A stretch of DNA of 64,000 bases from an uncultured Eubacteriales bacterium. GTDB taxonomy: Bacteria > Bacillota > Clostridia > Oscillospirales > Oscillospiraceae. This document shows, one piece after another, positions 48,294 to 57,539 of this stretch (its first letter is position 1; each line of letters opens with the position of its first letter). A model generated the notes under the pieces. The model was given only the letters and a program-made list of their open reading frames with translations. It was not told the DNA's origin and searched no databases. The DNA is taken from the NCBI GenBank assembly GCA_900543625.1, contig UQSF01000002.1, positions 1 through 64,000 on the forward strand. The letters are read 5' to 3'. The translations under genes and the position numbers were made by a program.

Positions 48294-49124
48294 TTACGCT
48301 TCTTTTTTCGGCGGCGCCGTTACCTCGAGCGCATGATTGAGCACTACGCCCAGAATGAGCAGCAGTCCGAACACATGAAACCAGAACAGCAGGATCACGA
48401 CCGAGGCAAGCGACCCGTATACGAGTGAATACTTCGCGCTGTTGCCGATCAGCCATGAGAGCAGAATACTCATCACCACGATGCCGACGGCCGAAAACAG
48501 CGCGCCCGGAAGCACCCGGTGAGATGTCCGGCGCGGCGTGGTGAGCCGGTAGAGCACAAGGATCATCATCAGCAAAATGGCGAACAGCACCAGAAAGCGC
48601 AGCCATGTCCACGACCAGACGATGCTCACGCGCGGCATAAGCGCGTCGAGCCAGAGCAGAAAATGCTTGCCCGTCAGCATGAGCAGGATGCACAGGTACA
48701 GCACCAGCAAAAACGTCACCGAGAAGATGATGCTCACGACGGTGCTGCTCACGATGCCGAAACGCTTGTCGCCATGGATCTCGCCGACGATGGCGGCCAT
48801 GGCGCGAAACGCCGCCGACGCGCTTGTGATCATGACAAAGAGCGCCGCGATGAACATGACCTGACTCGTGTTGCCGGACACATAGTTCAAAAACTCCGAC
48901 ACGAGCGCCTGCGTCTCCCGCGGGAGCACGAGCGTCTCCACGATGCGCAGCACGGCGGTCGGGTCACGCAGGATGAGCGCAAGCAGGTCGTACATGCAGA
49001 TAATGACCGGAAACAGCGCCATAACCATGTAATAGGCGATCTCAGCCGCCGAGCGCGTCACGCGGCGGGTCAGAAATGTGTCGGCCATGGTCGTGAGGAC
49101 GCGGGTAATGCGCCAGTCTTTCAA
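48294..49124 (-). CDS. YihY/BrkB family inner membrane protein
   Basis: The 276-residue protein has about six transmembrane helices. The family pattern starts RVTRSAAEIAYYMVMALFPVII and later has LPGALFSAVGIVVMSILLSWLI and the YGSLASVVILLFWFHVFGLLLILG block in outline. Earlier called RNase BN-like, that activity is not accepted; the function is unknown. I choose the TTG at 49124 because AGGAGG lies 7 bases upstream; an ATG nine codons earlier would contain this site. Confidence 0.88.
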   Translation of the reverse strand: MKDWRITRVLTTMADTFLTRRVTRSAAEIAYYMVMALFPVIICMYDLLALILRDPTAVLRIVETLVLPRETQALVSEFLNYVSGNTSQVMFIAALFVMITSASAAFRAMAAIVGEIHGDKRFGIVSSTVVSIIFSVTFLLVLYLCILLMLTGKHFLLWLDALMPRVSIVWSWTWLRFLVLFAILLMMILVLYRLTTPRRTSHRVLPGALFSAVGIVVMSILLSWLIGNSAKYSLVYGSLASVVILLFWFHVFGLLLILGVVLNHALEVTAPPKKEA

Positions 49125-49151
49125 TCGACTGCCTCCTCTCACAGAATACAA

Positions 49152-49182
49152 AAACCGCCTTCACAAGGAGCGAAGGCGGTTT
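49152..49182 (-). terminator. terminator of ftsZ
   Basis: The stem AAACCGCCTTC/GAAGGCGGTTT with a 9-base loop is followed on the minus strand by TTTTTG, 17 bases past the ftsZ stop. Confidence 0.85.
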
Positions 49183-49198
49183 GGGACAGATGGCAAAA

Positions 49199-50383
49199 TT
49201 ACTTGGAGTTGAAGATCTTGAAGATGCTGTCAAACGGATCTTCCTCCGCGGGTGCGGCAGCATCCGCAGCCGGAGCGGCAGCCGGGGCAGCGGGCGCAGC
49301 GGCCGGAGCCGGAGCGGCAGCCGGAGCAGCCGTGGCCGCAGTCGCAGCGGCGGTGTACATACCGGCGGCAGGTGCAGCAGCCGGAGCGGCAGCGGCGGCC
49401 GGAGCAGCCTCCGCCTGCGCCTTGCCCGGCTCGTCAAAGCCGGTGGCGATGACGGACACGCGGATCTCGTCGTCGAGCGAGGGGTCGAAGCTCGCGCCGA
49501 AGATGATGTTGGCGTCCGGATGCGCAGCCTCCTGAACGAGGTTGGCAGCGGTCTCGACATCCTCCAAGCCCATATCCTCAGAGCCGGTGATGTTGATGAG
49601 CACGCCGCGCGCACCGTTGATCGACGTCTCCATGAGGGGGCTGGCCACGGCCATGCGGGCAGCGTCCTCCGCCTTGCCCTTGCCGGCGGCGCGGCCAACG
49701 CCCATGTGGGCGAAGCCGGCGTCTTTCATGACGCAGGTGACGTCCGCAAAGTCGAGGTTGATGAAGCCAGTGTTCTTGATGAGGTCGGAGATGCTCACAA
49801 CGGCCTGACGCAGCACGTCGTCCGCGATCTCGAAGGCGTTGGCCAGCGTGACCTTCTGGTCGGTGGCGAATTTCAGGCGGTCATTCGGGATGATGAGCAG
49901 GGAGTCGACCTTGCCCAGCAGCTCGTTGATGCCGACCATAGCCTGATCCATGCGGCGCTTACCCTCGAACTTGAAGGGCTTGGTGACGACGCCGACGGTC
50001 AGGATGCCGGCCTCGCGGGCGATGTCCGCGATCGTGGGCGCTGCGCCCGTGCCGGTGCCGCCGCCCATACCGGCAGTGATGAAGACCATGTCGGCATTTT
50101 CCAGGCTCTTTGCAATGTTGTTGCGGCTCTCCTCGGCGCTGCGCTTGCCGACGTCGGGATCGCTGCCGGCGCCCTGACCGTGGGTCAGCTTCTCGCCGAT
50201 CTGGATCTTCTGGTCTGCGCTGGAGACGGCCAGAGCCTGCTTATCTGTATTGACAGCCACGTACTCAATTCCCTGAGTGCCGGACTTAACCATGCGGTTT
50301 ACGACATTGTTGCCGGCCCCGCCAACACCAACGACCTTGATGGTGACGACATTTTCCGGACCGGACTCGGTAGCAAAGGACAT
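49199..50383 (-). CDS. ftsZ: cell division protein FtsZ
   Basis: FtsZ is the tubulin homologue forming the division ring. The 394-residue product has the GTPase start IKVVGVGGAGNNVVNRM, tubulin signature GGGTGTGAAP near residue 105, and NLDFADV with the T7 loop. The tail from about 325 is a long Ala/Pro linker and ends DPFDSIFKIFNSK; the usual DIPxFLRR-type C-terminal peptide is not present. The ATG at 50383 has GGGAGG upstream; a start 36 codons earlier falls in the promoter. It has its own promoter, separate from the dcw cluster. Confidence 0.97.
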   Translation of the reverse strand: MSFATESGPENVVTIKVVGVGGAGNNVVNRMVKSGTQGIEYVAVNTDKQALAVSSADQKIQIGEKLTHGQGAGSDPDVGKRSAEESRNNIAKSLENADMVFITAGMGGGTGTGAAPTIADIAREAGILTVGVVTKPFKFEGKRRMDQAMVGINELLGKVDSLLIIPNDRLKFATDQKVTLANAFEIADDVLRQAVVSISDLIKNTGFINLDFADVTCVMKDAGFAHMGVGRAAGKGKAEDAARMAVASPLMETSINGARGVLINITGSEDMGLEDVETAANLVQEAAHPDANIIFGASFDPSLDDEIRVSVIATGFDEPGKAQAEAAPAAAAAPAAAPAAGMYTAAATAATAAPAAAPAPAAAPAAPAAAPAADAAAPAEEDPFDSIFKIFNSK

Positions 50384-50489
50384 ATTCGGTTCCTCCCTGT
50401 TGTTTCTATTTGTATCAGCGCTCGGCGCGTGTGCGCTCTGAGGGCCGTTTCTTGGCGGATTTCGCTTTTGTCTGTTCTTATTCTTTCCC

Positions 50490-50518
50490 ATTTTATATCG
50501 TTTTCCTTATCAGGTCAA
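50490..50518 (-). promoter_or_regulatory. promoter of ftsZ
   Basis: TTGACC, a 17-base spacer and TAAAAT lie between ftsQ and ftsZ, about 105 bases upstream of the start. Confidence 0.7.
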
Positions 50519-50535
50519 TCTTTTTTTGTGAACAT

Positions 50536-51315
50536 TCAGCCGGGGCTGAAATGCGCGCGCTTGTCGATCGACAGATCGATGGTGCCCGTATCGCCGGCCG
50601 TGAGCTGCGATATGGCGCTCTGGAGCATGCCGAATTTATATTCGACGTTCTCGTTTGCGCCGAGGCGCACCGTGAACCGCCCGTCATAGAGAAAGCTCGG
50701 GCTCGCCGCGTCCGCAAGGTCGATCACCGTGACCTTGGATGCCATGTCGCGCGTGAGCAGCTGCCCGAGGATCGCCGCAAGGTACGTGACCTTCGGCGCA
50801 TCGGCATCGCCGGCTCTGAGCACCTCACCGACCTTCGGCTCGACCGGCGTGATGCCGTCGATGCGGGCGAGGCCGGTCAGTTCGCTGTCCGTGACGGACT
50901 TGAGCAGCTTGCAGTTCTGGTCAACGACCCAGTAGCCGTCGTCCGCCTTGACGTAGGCCATGGCGCTGCTCTCCTGGATCGTAATGGTGACGCGGTTCGG
51001 CAGGGCGCGCGTGACCTTTGCTTTGTCCACATAGGGAAGCTTGCTGAAGATGCGGCTGGCCGCCGAGAAGCGGTTGATGAAAAAGAGGTTATCGCCCTTG
51101 CCGATGCCCGAGGCGTCAACGACCTCCTCGGCCGTGTAGATGGAGTTTCCGACGACCTCGACCTTCGAGACGCGGAAAAACACGCTCATCCCCAGCACGA
51201 GCGCCACGCAGATCAGCAGGAAGATCAGCGGCTGCAGCAGCGACCTCCCACGCCCTGCGGACGGACGGCGCACACGGCGCGCGCGGCGCTGCCGGGGCTG
51301 CTTCGATTGTTTCAT
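50536..51315 (-). CDS. ftsQ: cell division protein FtsQ/DivIB
   Basis: The 259-residue bitopic protein has a highly basic cytosolic N-terminus (RQRRARRVRRP), a transmembrane helix at about 28-46 and the POTRA domain beginning VSKVEVVGNSIYTAEEVVDASGI in outline. The beta domain has YWVVDQNCKLL. It links FtsL-type and synthase components at the septum. It follows murA by 15 bases and ends the mraZ-to-ftsQ run. Confidence 0.92.
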   Translation of the reverse strand: MKQSKQPRQRRARRVRRPSAGRGRSLLQPLIFLLICVALVLGMSVFFRVSKVEVVGNSIYTAEEVVDASGIGKGDNLFFINRFSAASRIFSKLPYVDKAKVTRALPNRVTITIQESSAMAYVKADDGYWVVDQNCKLLKSVTDSELTGLARIDGITPVEPKVGEVLRAGDADAPKVTYLAAILGQLLTRDMASKVTVIDLADAASPSFLYDGRFTVRLGANENVEYKFGMLQSAISQLTAGDTGTIDLSIDKRAHFSPG

Positions 51316-51330
51316 AGGCAGAGATTCCTT

Positions 51331-52590
51331 TCACCGCGGCGCGGCACAGCGCACGTCAGCGCCCAGCGCCGACAGGCACGCGTCAAAGCGGTCGTACCCG
51401 CGGTCAATATACCCGTCGTCGAGAAGCTCGGTCGCGCCTTCGGCGCAAAGCCCGGCCACGAGCATGGCCGCGCCGCCGCGCAGGTCGCTTGCCGTGAGCG
51501 GCGCGCCGGTGAGCCGCTCGACGCCGGTGACATACGCCACACGGCCCTCGATGCTGACGGCTGCGCCCAGACGCCGGAATTCCTCGGCATGACGGTAGCG
51601 GTTGGTAAAGATGTTTTCGGTGAACACCGTGGTGCCCTTTGCCCGCAGGCAGGCCGCCATGAGCGGCGGCTGCGCATCCGTGGGAAAGCCCGGATACGGC
51701 TGCGTGACGACCGGGCGCGGCGCCGTGAGCTGCCCATCCGATGTCAGGCGCACGGCAGACGCCGCTGTGATTATAGCACATCCCGCCTCAGAAAGCGAGT
51801 CCAGAACGGTCGAAAAGTGTGCCGGATCTACATCCTGCAGCTCCACCTCGCCGCCGCAGGCGGCGGCAGCGCACAGGATCGTCGCTGCGACGATGCGGTC
51901 GGGCATGATCGTGTGCTCGACAAACGGCCGCGGCCGGAAACCGCCGACCGTGACCGTGGACGTGCCCGCGCCGGAAATGTCCGCGCCGAGCTTGCGCAGG
52001 TAGCACTGCAGGTCGGCGATCTCCGGCTCGCGCGCGGCGTTGCAGATGACCGTCTCCCCCGCCGCTGCGCAGGCAGCGAGCATGGCGTTTTCCGTCGCGC
52101 CGACGCTCGGAAACGGCAGCAGGATGCGCCGCCCCTGAAGTGCGTGCGCCCGGCAGACGATGTCGCCGCCGCGCTCCGTGACCTCCGCGCCGAGCGCGCG
52201 CAGCGCGTCCAAGTGCAGGTTCACCGGCCGCGGCCCGAGCTCGCACCCGCCCGGCATGGACAGGCGCGCCGTGCCGAAGCGCGCGAGGATTGCGCCGAGA
52301 AAGATAACCGACGAGCGCAGCTCCCGCATGAGTGCGTGCGGGATGAAATCGCAGTGCATCCCGCGCGAATCGATGCGTACCGTGTCCCCGTCGCGCACCG
52401 CCGTGCAGCCGAGATGCTGCAGGATGCGCAGCGTGGTCGTCACGTCCCGCAGATCGGGCACGTTGTGCAGAACCGTCTCACCTCCGGAGAGCACCGACGC
52501 CGCCATGATCGGCAGCACCGCATTCTTGGCGCCCTGCACCCGCGTACTTCCGGTCAGCCTGTTTCCGCCGTAAATGTGCCATATGCTCAT
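51331..52590 (-). CDS. murA: UDP-N-acetylglucosamine 1-carboxyvinyltransferase MurA
   Basis: MurA commits UDP-GlcNAc to peptidoglycan by adding phosphoenolpyruvate. The 419-residue product begins with the EPSP-synthase-like fold (RVQGAKNAVLP). The active-site loop SMPGGCELGPRPV keeps the Cys that fosfomycin modifies, so intrinsic fosfomycin resistance by Cys-to-Asp change is not expected. GGAGG lies before the ATG at 52590. It sits between murG and ftsQ, as in many Clostridia. Confidence 0.96.
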   Translation of the reverse strand: MSIWHIYGGNRLTGSTRVQGAKNAVLPIMAASVLSGGETVLHNVPDLRDVTTTLRILQHLGCTAVRDGDTVRIDSRGMHCDFIPHALMRELRSSVIFLGAILARFGTARLSMPGGCELGPRPVNLHLDALRALGAEVTERGGDIVCRAHALQGRRILLPFPSVGATENAMLAACAAAGETVICNAAREPEIADLQCYLRKLGADISGAGTSTVTVGGFRPRPFVEHTIMPDRIVAATILCAAAACGGEVELQDVDPAHFSTVLDSLSEAGCAIITAASAVRLTSDGQLTAPRPVVTQPYPGFPTDAQPPLMAACLRAKGTTVFTENIFTNRYRHAEEFRRLGAAVSIEGRVAYVTGVERLTGAPLTASDLRGGAAMLVAGLCAEGATELLDDGYIDRGYDRFDACLSALGADVRCAAPR

Positions 52591-52646
52591 GATCTTTCCT
52601 CCGCACAGCAAATTCATGCCATCCTATGCAGAGAAACGCGAAGTTG

Positions 52647-53783
52647 TCATTTTGTATGCCGGTCCGCCAGCTCAAGCACCAGATCGGCAATGCGCTCGGC
52701 GGCATCGCTCACGCCGGCGGCACGCATATTGTCCGCCATCTGCGCAAGCTGTGCACCGTCGGAGAGCAGGTCGCTGACGAGGTTATACAGGTCGTCCGCC
52801 GTGAACGCCCCTTCGAGCAGCACCTTTGCGCCGCCGGCGCGCTCGAGCACGCGTGCGTTGCGCTCCTGATGGTTGTTCGTGACGTTCGGCGACGGGATGA
52901 GCACGGCGGGCTTGCCGATGCACGTGAGCTCGGCAAGCGTGGACGCGCCTGCGCGGCACAGCACAAGATCGGCCGCGTCCATCACCAGCGGCATATCGTA
53001 GATGTACGGCCGCACATCCATGCCGTGTGCCGCGAGATCGGCCGGGCACTTTTCCAGCAGCGCCGTGTGCATCTTCTCATAGCCGTTGCGCCCCGCCGAG
53101 TGGATGAGCGAAAACGGTGCGCCCGTCACGGCGGCGCGGGTGATGAAGGCCGTCATGATCTCATTCATGTATGACGCGCCGAGCGACCCCCACACCGACA
53201 CGACCAGCGGCTTTTCGGGATCGAGCCCGAGCTGGCGCTTGGCCTCCGCCTTGGAGCAGGCCGTGAACGCACCGCGCACCGGCGTGCCGGTGACGACGAC
53301 CTTGTCCTGCTCGCTGTAGTGCTGCTTGCTCTCCTCGAAGCCGACCAGAATACGGTCGACCGCGCCGGCGAGCATCTTCGTCGTCAGGCCGGGTACGGCG
53401 TTGGACTCATGCACGATGGCCGGAATGCCGAGCTGCGCCGCCGCCTTGAGCACGGGGTAGCACACATAGCCGCCCGTGCCGATGGCAACGTCGGGCTTGA
53501 AGTCCTCAATGATCTTGCGCGCGTCCTTCGTCGCCTGCCGCGCATTGTGCAGCGAGCGGAAGTTGTACACGATCTCCGACGGCTTGAGGCTGCGGTGGAT
53601 GTTCGTAACCTCCACGGTCACGATGTCATAGCCCGCGCGCGGAACGAGGTCCGTCTCCATCTTGCCGTTTGCGCCGACAAAGAGGATGCCGCAGTCGGGC
53701 ATCCTGTCGCGCAGGACGCCCGCGACCGCAAGCGCGGGGTTGATGTGGCCTGCGGTACCGCCGCAGGTAAAAAGAAAATTCAT
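52647..53783 (-). CDS. murG: MurG, lipid II-forming GlcNAc transferase
   Basis: MurG adds GlcNAc to lipid I at the inner membrane face. The 378-residue GT-B enzyme starts FTCGGTAGHINPALA (lipid-site glycine loop), has IGTGGYVCYPVLKAA near residue 95 and the donor-side LVLCRAGASTLAEL near 280. GGGAGG precedes ATG. In the dcw cluster after ftsW. Confidence 0.97.
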   Translation of the reverse strand: MNFLFTCGGTAGHINPALAVAGVLRDRMPDCGILFVGANGKMETDLVPRAGYDIVTVEVTNIHRSLKPSEIVYNFRSLHNARQATKDARKIIEDFKPDVAIGTGGYVCYPVLKAAAQLGIPAIVHESNAVPGLTTKMLAGAVDRILVGFEESKQHYSEQDKVVVTGTPVRGAFTACSKAEAKRQLGLDPEKPLVVSVWGSLGASYMNEIMTAFITRAAVTGAPFSLIHSAGRNGYEKMHTALLEKCPADLAAHGMDVRPYIYDMPLVMDAADLVLCRAGASTLAELTCIGKPAVLIPSPNVTNNHQERNARVLERAGGAKVLLEGAFTADDLYNLVSDLLSDGAQLAQMADNMRAAGVSDAAERIADLVLELADRHTK

Positions 53784-53852
53784 AGTCAGTCCCTCCCGGA
53801 ATATCGAAACTCAGGCGGCACGCGCCGCCGAGACAGCTTGCAGAATCGGATG

Positions 53853-55013
53853 CTACCGCGCTCTTTTCGTCGGAATGTCGCGCGATATGCTCAGAATAAT
53901 GCCCATTTCACCGAGCTGCATCAGCAGCGCCGTGCCGCCGTAGCTGAAAAACGGCAGCGAGATGCCGGTGCAGGGGATGAGATTCGTGACGACCGCGATG
54001 TTCAGAAACACCTGGATCGACAGCAGCGTCGTGATGCCGACGCCGACGAGAAAGCTGTAGCGATCGGGCGAGTGCGCAGCGATCCAGTAGCCACGGCAGA
54101 TGAGCAGCGCGAACAAAATCAGGATCGCGACCGCGCCGACATAGCCGAGCTCCTCGCAGACGATGGAAAAGATGTAGTCATTGTGCTCCTCCGGCAGGTA
54201 GAGGTATTTCTGCCGGCTCTGGCCGAGACCGAGCCCGAGAAAACCGCCCGAACCGATGGAATACAGCGACTGCACGATCTGATAGCCGGCAGCGCTCGTG
54301 TCGGCGAACGGATCGCGCCACGACACGATGCGCTTGTGCACATAGGGCACGAACTTGCCAGCGATCAGCAGCAGCGCACCCGCGCCGCCCATGCCGATGA
54401 GCAGGTACGAGAGCTTGATGCCGCCGACAAACATCATCACGATCGCCAGCGCCATGATGATGATCGACGCCGACAGATGCGGCTCGAGCATGAGCAGGAT
54501 GACGATGCCGCCGGTGATGACCATGAACGGCACAACGCCGTAGCGGATCGTCTGCATCTGGTCTTTGTATGTGCAGATCATGCTCGAGAAAAACAGCACG
54601 ACCGCGATCTTTGCGATCTCCGACGGCTGAAACGTCGTAAAGCCGAGACTCAGCCACCGGCGCGCGCCGCCGCCGACCACGCCGATGTGCGGGATCCAGA
54701 CGATGGAGAGCAGGAAAATACTCACGCCCAGCAGCGCGAGCGACCAGCGGCGGTACGTCGCCATGCGCACGTGGGAAAACAAAATCATACCCACCACGCC
54801 GGCCACGGCGAAGCCTGCCTGCCGGACGAAATAATACGTCGGCGACTTGCCCTGCGCATAGGCGCGGGCAAAGCTCGACGAGAGCACCATGATGACGCCG
54901 ATCGCCAGCAGCAGCAGCGTGAGCACGAAAAACGGCAGGTCAAAGCTGCCGCGCTTTGCCCCGGCAGCCGCCCCTGTCCGGCGCGCAGGAAGTCTCAAAC
55001 CGGATATATTCAT
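53853..55013 (-). CDS. ftsW: FtsW/SpoVE-type lipid II glycosyltransferase
   Basis: The 386-residue SEDS-family protein polymerises glycan strands with a partner class B PBP. About ten transmembrane segments are evident. Hallmarks are RRWLSLGFTTFQPSEIAK near residue 128 and the late GISLPFFSYGGTALLMQLGEMGI. The ATG at 55013 has GGGAGG 7 bases upstream and the longer frame is rejected. Sporulation-specific SpoVE and vegetative FtsW are not separable by eye. Confidence 0.94.
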   Translation of the reverse strand: MNISGLRLPARRTGAAAGAKRGSFDLPFFVLTLLLLAIGVIMVLSSSFARAYAQGKSPTYYFVRQAGFAVAGVVGMILFSHVRMATYRRWSLALLGVSIFLLSIVWIPHIGVVGGGARRWLSLGFTTFQPSEIAKIAVVLFFSSMICTYKDQMQTIRYGVVPFMVITGGIVILLMLEPHLSASIIIMALAIVMMFVGGIKLSYLLIGMGGAGALLLIAGKFVPYVHKRIVSWRDPFADTSAAGYQIVQSLYSIGSGGFLGLGLGQSRQKYLYLPEEHNDYIFSIVCEELGYVGAVAILILFALLICRGYWIAAHSPDRYSFLVGVGITTLLSIQVFLNIAVVTNLIPCTGISLPFFSYGGTALLMQLGEMGIILSISRDIPTKRAR

Positions 55014-55041
55014 GAACGCACCTCCCTGCGCTGCGGCGCGC

Positions 55042-56058
55042 TCACGCACCGAAGCGGTGGAACACGCCAATAAACGACAAAACTGCAAACAGCACCGTCA
55101 CGCCGGCAAACAGCGCCACGATCTGCTTTTCCTTCCACTTGTGGCCCGTCCAGCCGCCCATCTCCAGATGGTGGTGGAACGGAGACATCTTAAACACGCG
55201 CTTGCCGTGCGTGAGCTTGAAATAGCCGACCTGAATGATGTCCGAGAGCGCCTCGACGATGTACATGATGCCGACCGTCACGAGGATGAGCGGCATATCG
55301 TAGGCGAAGGCCAGCGCCGCGACTGCGCCGCCGAGAAAGAGCGAGCCCGTGTCGCCCATGAACACCTTGGCCGGATTGAAGTTATAGATCAAAAAGCCCA
55401 GCAGGCCGCCGGCGATGCCGGAGGCGAACACGCCGAGGGACAAAAACCGCTCGCCCCAGAGAATGGACAGCACGGCAAAAAAGATGCACACCGGCATCGT
55501 CGTGCTCGCGGCGAGACCGTCCACACCGTCGGTGAGGTTCACGGAGTTGACCGTGCCGACGATGACGAAGGCGGCGAAGATCACATACAGCGGCTCGGAG
55601 ATGGCCACGGTCGTGTTCCAGAACGGGATGTAGAGGCTGTCGAGCGCGACATATCCGAAGCGGCGCATGAGAAAAATGAACGCCACGGCCGCCGCCAGCT
55701 GCAGCAGGATCTTCTTGCCGGCCGTCAGGCCGAGATTCTGCTTTTTCTTGAGCTTTTCATAGTCGTCCAGAAAGCCGATCGCGCCGAACACGAGCGCGAA
55801 CGCCAGACAAAACAGGTGGCCGTATTCGCCCTCGGCCATGCAATCAAAGCCGACCGACAGGCACACGACCGCGATCGCGGCGATGAACATCAGTCCGCCC
55901 ATGGTCGGCGTGCCCTGCTTGGACATATGCCATGTGGGGCCATTTTCCTTAATGCTCTGCCCCGCCTTGATCCGTTTGAGATACGGGACCAGGAAAAATC
56001 CGACGACGGCCGACACCGCAAACGCGATGACGAACGCCAGTATCAGCTTCAGTGTCAT
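55042..56058 (-). CDS. mraY: MraY, phospho-MurNAc-pentapeptide translocase
   Basis: MraY forms lipid I from UDP-MurNAc-pentapeptide and undecaprenyl phosphate. The 338-residue protein has about ten transmembrane helices and the family motifs KQGTPTMGGLMF near residue 50, DDYEK, NSVNLTDGVDGLA near 172, FMGDTGSLFLGG and the HHHLE end motif. Its start overlaps murE by 4 bases. murD, usually next, is missing; ftsW follows directly. Confidence 0.97.
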   Translation of the reverse strand: MTLKLILAFVIAFAVSAVVGFFLVPYLKRIKAGQSIKENGPTWHMSKQGTPTMGGLMFIAAIAVVCLSVGFDCMAEGEYGHLFCLAFALVFGAIGFLDDYEKLKKKQNLGLTAGKKILLQLAAAVAFIFLMRRFGYVALDSLYIPFWNTTVAISEPLYVIFAAFVIVGTVNSVNLTDGVDGLAASTTMPVCIFFAVLSILWGERFLSLGVFASGIAGGLLGFLIYNFNPAKVFMGDTGSLFLGGAVAALAFAYDMPLILVTVGIMYIVEALSDIIQVGYFKLTHGKRVFKMSPFHHHLEMGGWTGHKWKEKQIVALFAGVTVLFAVLSFIGVFHRFGA

Positions 56059-57518
56059 TTCTCTTTCTCTCTCTTCCTCTTGTCGAGTATTTCGGCGACG
56101 ATCTCGCGCTCATCCATGTGCACCTTCGTCTTGCCGATGATCTGGTAATCCTCGTGCCCTTTACCGCAGAGGATGATCACATCGCCCGGGCAGTGGTTTT
56201 CGATCGCATAGGCGATGGCCTCACGCCGGTCGGGGCGCACGACATAGGGCGTGTGCGTCTCCTTGAGACCGGGGAGAATGTCGGCGATGATCGCGTCCGG
56301 ATCTTCCGTGCGCGGGTTGTCGCTCGTGACGATGACGAAATCCGCCTTCTGACCTGCGATGCGTCCCATCTTCGGGCGCTTGCCGCGGTCGCGGTCGCCG
56401 CCGCAGCCGAAGAGAAACACCAGCCGCGCGGGCGCAAATTCGCGCACCGTCGTGAGGATGTTGTCGATGGCGTCGGGCGTGACGGCGTAGTCGATGAGGA
56501 TGGTGTAGTCCCCGTCGGTCTCGAGCGGCTCGGCGCGCCCCTTGACGGGCTTTGCCGTATCGAGCGCGGCCGCGCAGTCATCGAGCGAGATGCCGAGCGC
56601 GCGCGCACAGGCGATGACGCTCAGCGCGTTGTAAACAGAGAACATGCCGGGGATGCCGAGGCGCATGCGCGCGATCGCATCGCCGCTCATGGCGACAAAG
56701 CGCACGCCGGACGCGCTCAGGCGGATATCCTTGGCCACAAGGTCTGCGTCGTTGCGCTTGGCGGAGTAGGTCTGCATCGGGCACTTGGCGCGCTCGAGCA
56801 TGACGTGCGCCCACTCGTCGTCAGCATTGACGATGCCGACATCACTCTGCGCGAACAGCAGCGCCTTGGCCTCTGCATAGGCCTCCATGGTCTTATGGAA
56901 ATCCAGATGATCCTGCGACAGGTTCGTGAAGATGCCCACGCGGAAGCGGATGCCCTCCACGCGGTGCAGCACGAGTGAGTGCGACGACACCTCCATGACC
57001 GCATGCGTGCAGCCGGCATCGACCATCCGGCGCAGGAGCTTTTGCAGCTCATATGTGTCCGGCGTGGTGTGCTCGGTGTGCAGCATCTCGTCGCCGATGA
57101 TGTTCGCGTTCGTGCCGATCAGGCCGACCTTCGTGTGCAGGCACTGCTCGAGCATGTGCTTGATGAGCGTGGTGACAGTGGTCTTGCCGTTGGTGCCGGT
57201 CACGCCGATCATGGTCAGCTCATGCGACGGGTTGCCGAAGAATTCGCAGCAGATGCGTGACAGCGCAAGGCGGCTGTCGGCCACGAGGATATACGGGATA
57301 TCGACCTCCGGCTTCTTCTGGCAGAGCACGACGGCCGCGCCGCGCGCGACGGCTGCGCCGATGAAGCGGTGGCCGTCGGACTCATACCCGCAGACGGCGG
57401 CAAACAGGTCGCCGGGCTGCGTGGTGCGCGAGTCAAAGCTGATATCCCGAACGTCCAGCTCCGGATCGGCGGTGCATTCGCACACGTCCAGAACGGACAG
57501 CAGTCGCTTGAGTTTCAT
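56055..57518 (-). CDS. murE: UDP-MurNAc-tripeptide synthetase MurE (meso-DAP type)
   Basis: MurE adds the third amino acid to UDP-MurNAc-L-Ala-D-Glu. The 487-residue Mur ligase has the ATP loop GVTGTNGKTT near residue 108, HAVMEVSSHSL, and the specificity motif DNPR in TSDNPRTEDP near 410, which indicates meso-diaminopimelate and not lysine. It starts 21 bases after the PBP gene. Confidence 0.97.
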   Translation of the reverse strand: MKLKRLLSVLDVCECTADPELDVRDISFDSRTTQPGDLFAAVCGYESDGHRFIGAAVARGAAVVLCQKKPEVDIPYILVADSRLALSRICCEFFGNPSHELTMIGVTGTNGKTTVTTLIKHMLEQCLHTKVGLIGTNANIIGDEMLHTEHTTPDTYELQKLLRRMVDAGCTHAVMEVSSHSLVLHRVEGIRFRVGIFTNLSQDHLDFHKTMEAYAEAKALLFAQSDVGIVNADDEWAHVMLERAKCPMQTYSAKRNDADLVAKDIRLSASGVRFVAMSGDAIARMRLGIPGMFSVYNALSVIACARALGISLDDCAAALDTAKPVKGRAEPLETDGDYTILIDYAVTPDAIDNILTTVREFAPARLVFLFGCGGDRDRGKRPKMGRIAGQKADFVIVTSDNPRTEDPDAIIADILPGLKETHTPYVVRPDRREAIAYAIENHCPGDVIILCGKGHEDYQIIGKTKVHMDEREIVAEILDKRKREKEK

Positions 57519-57539
57519 AAGGGTACCTCCGTTTGTTCG

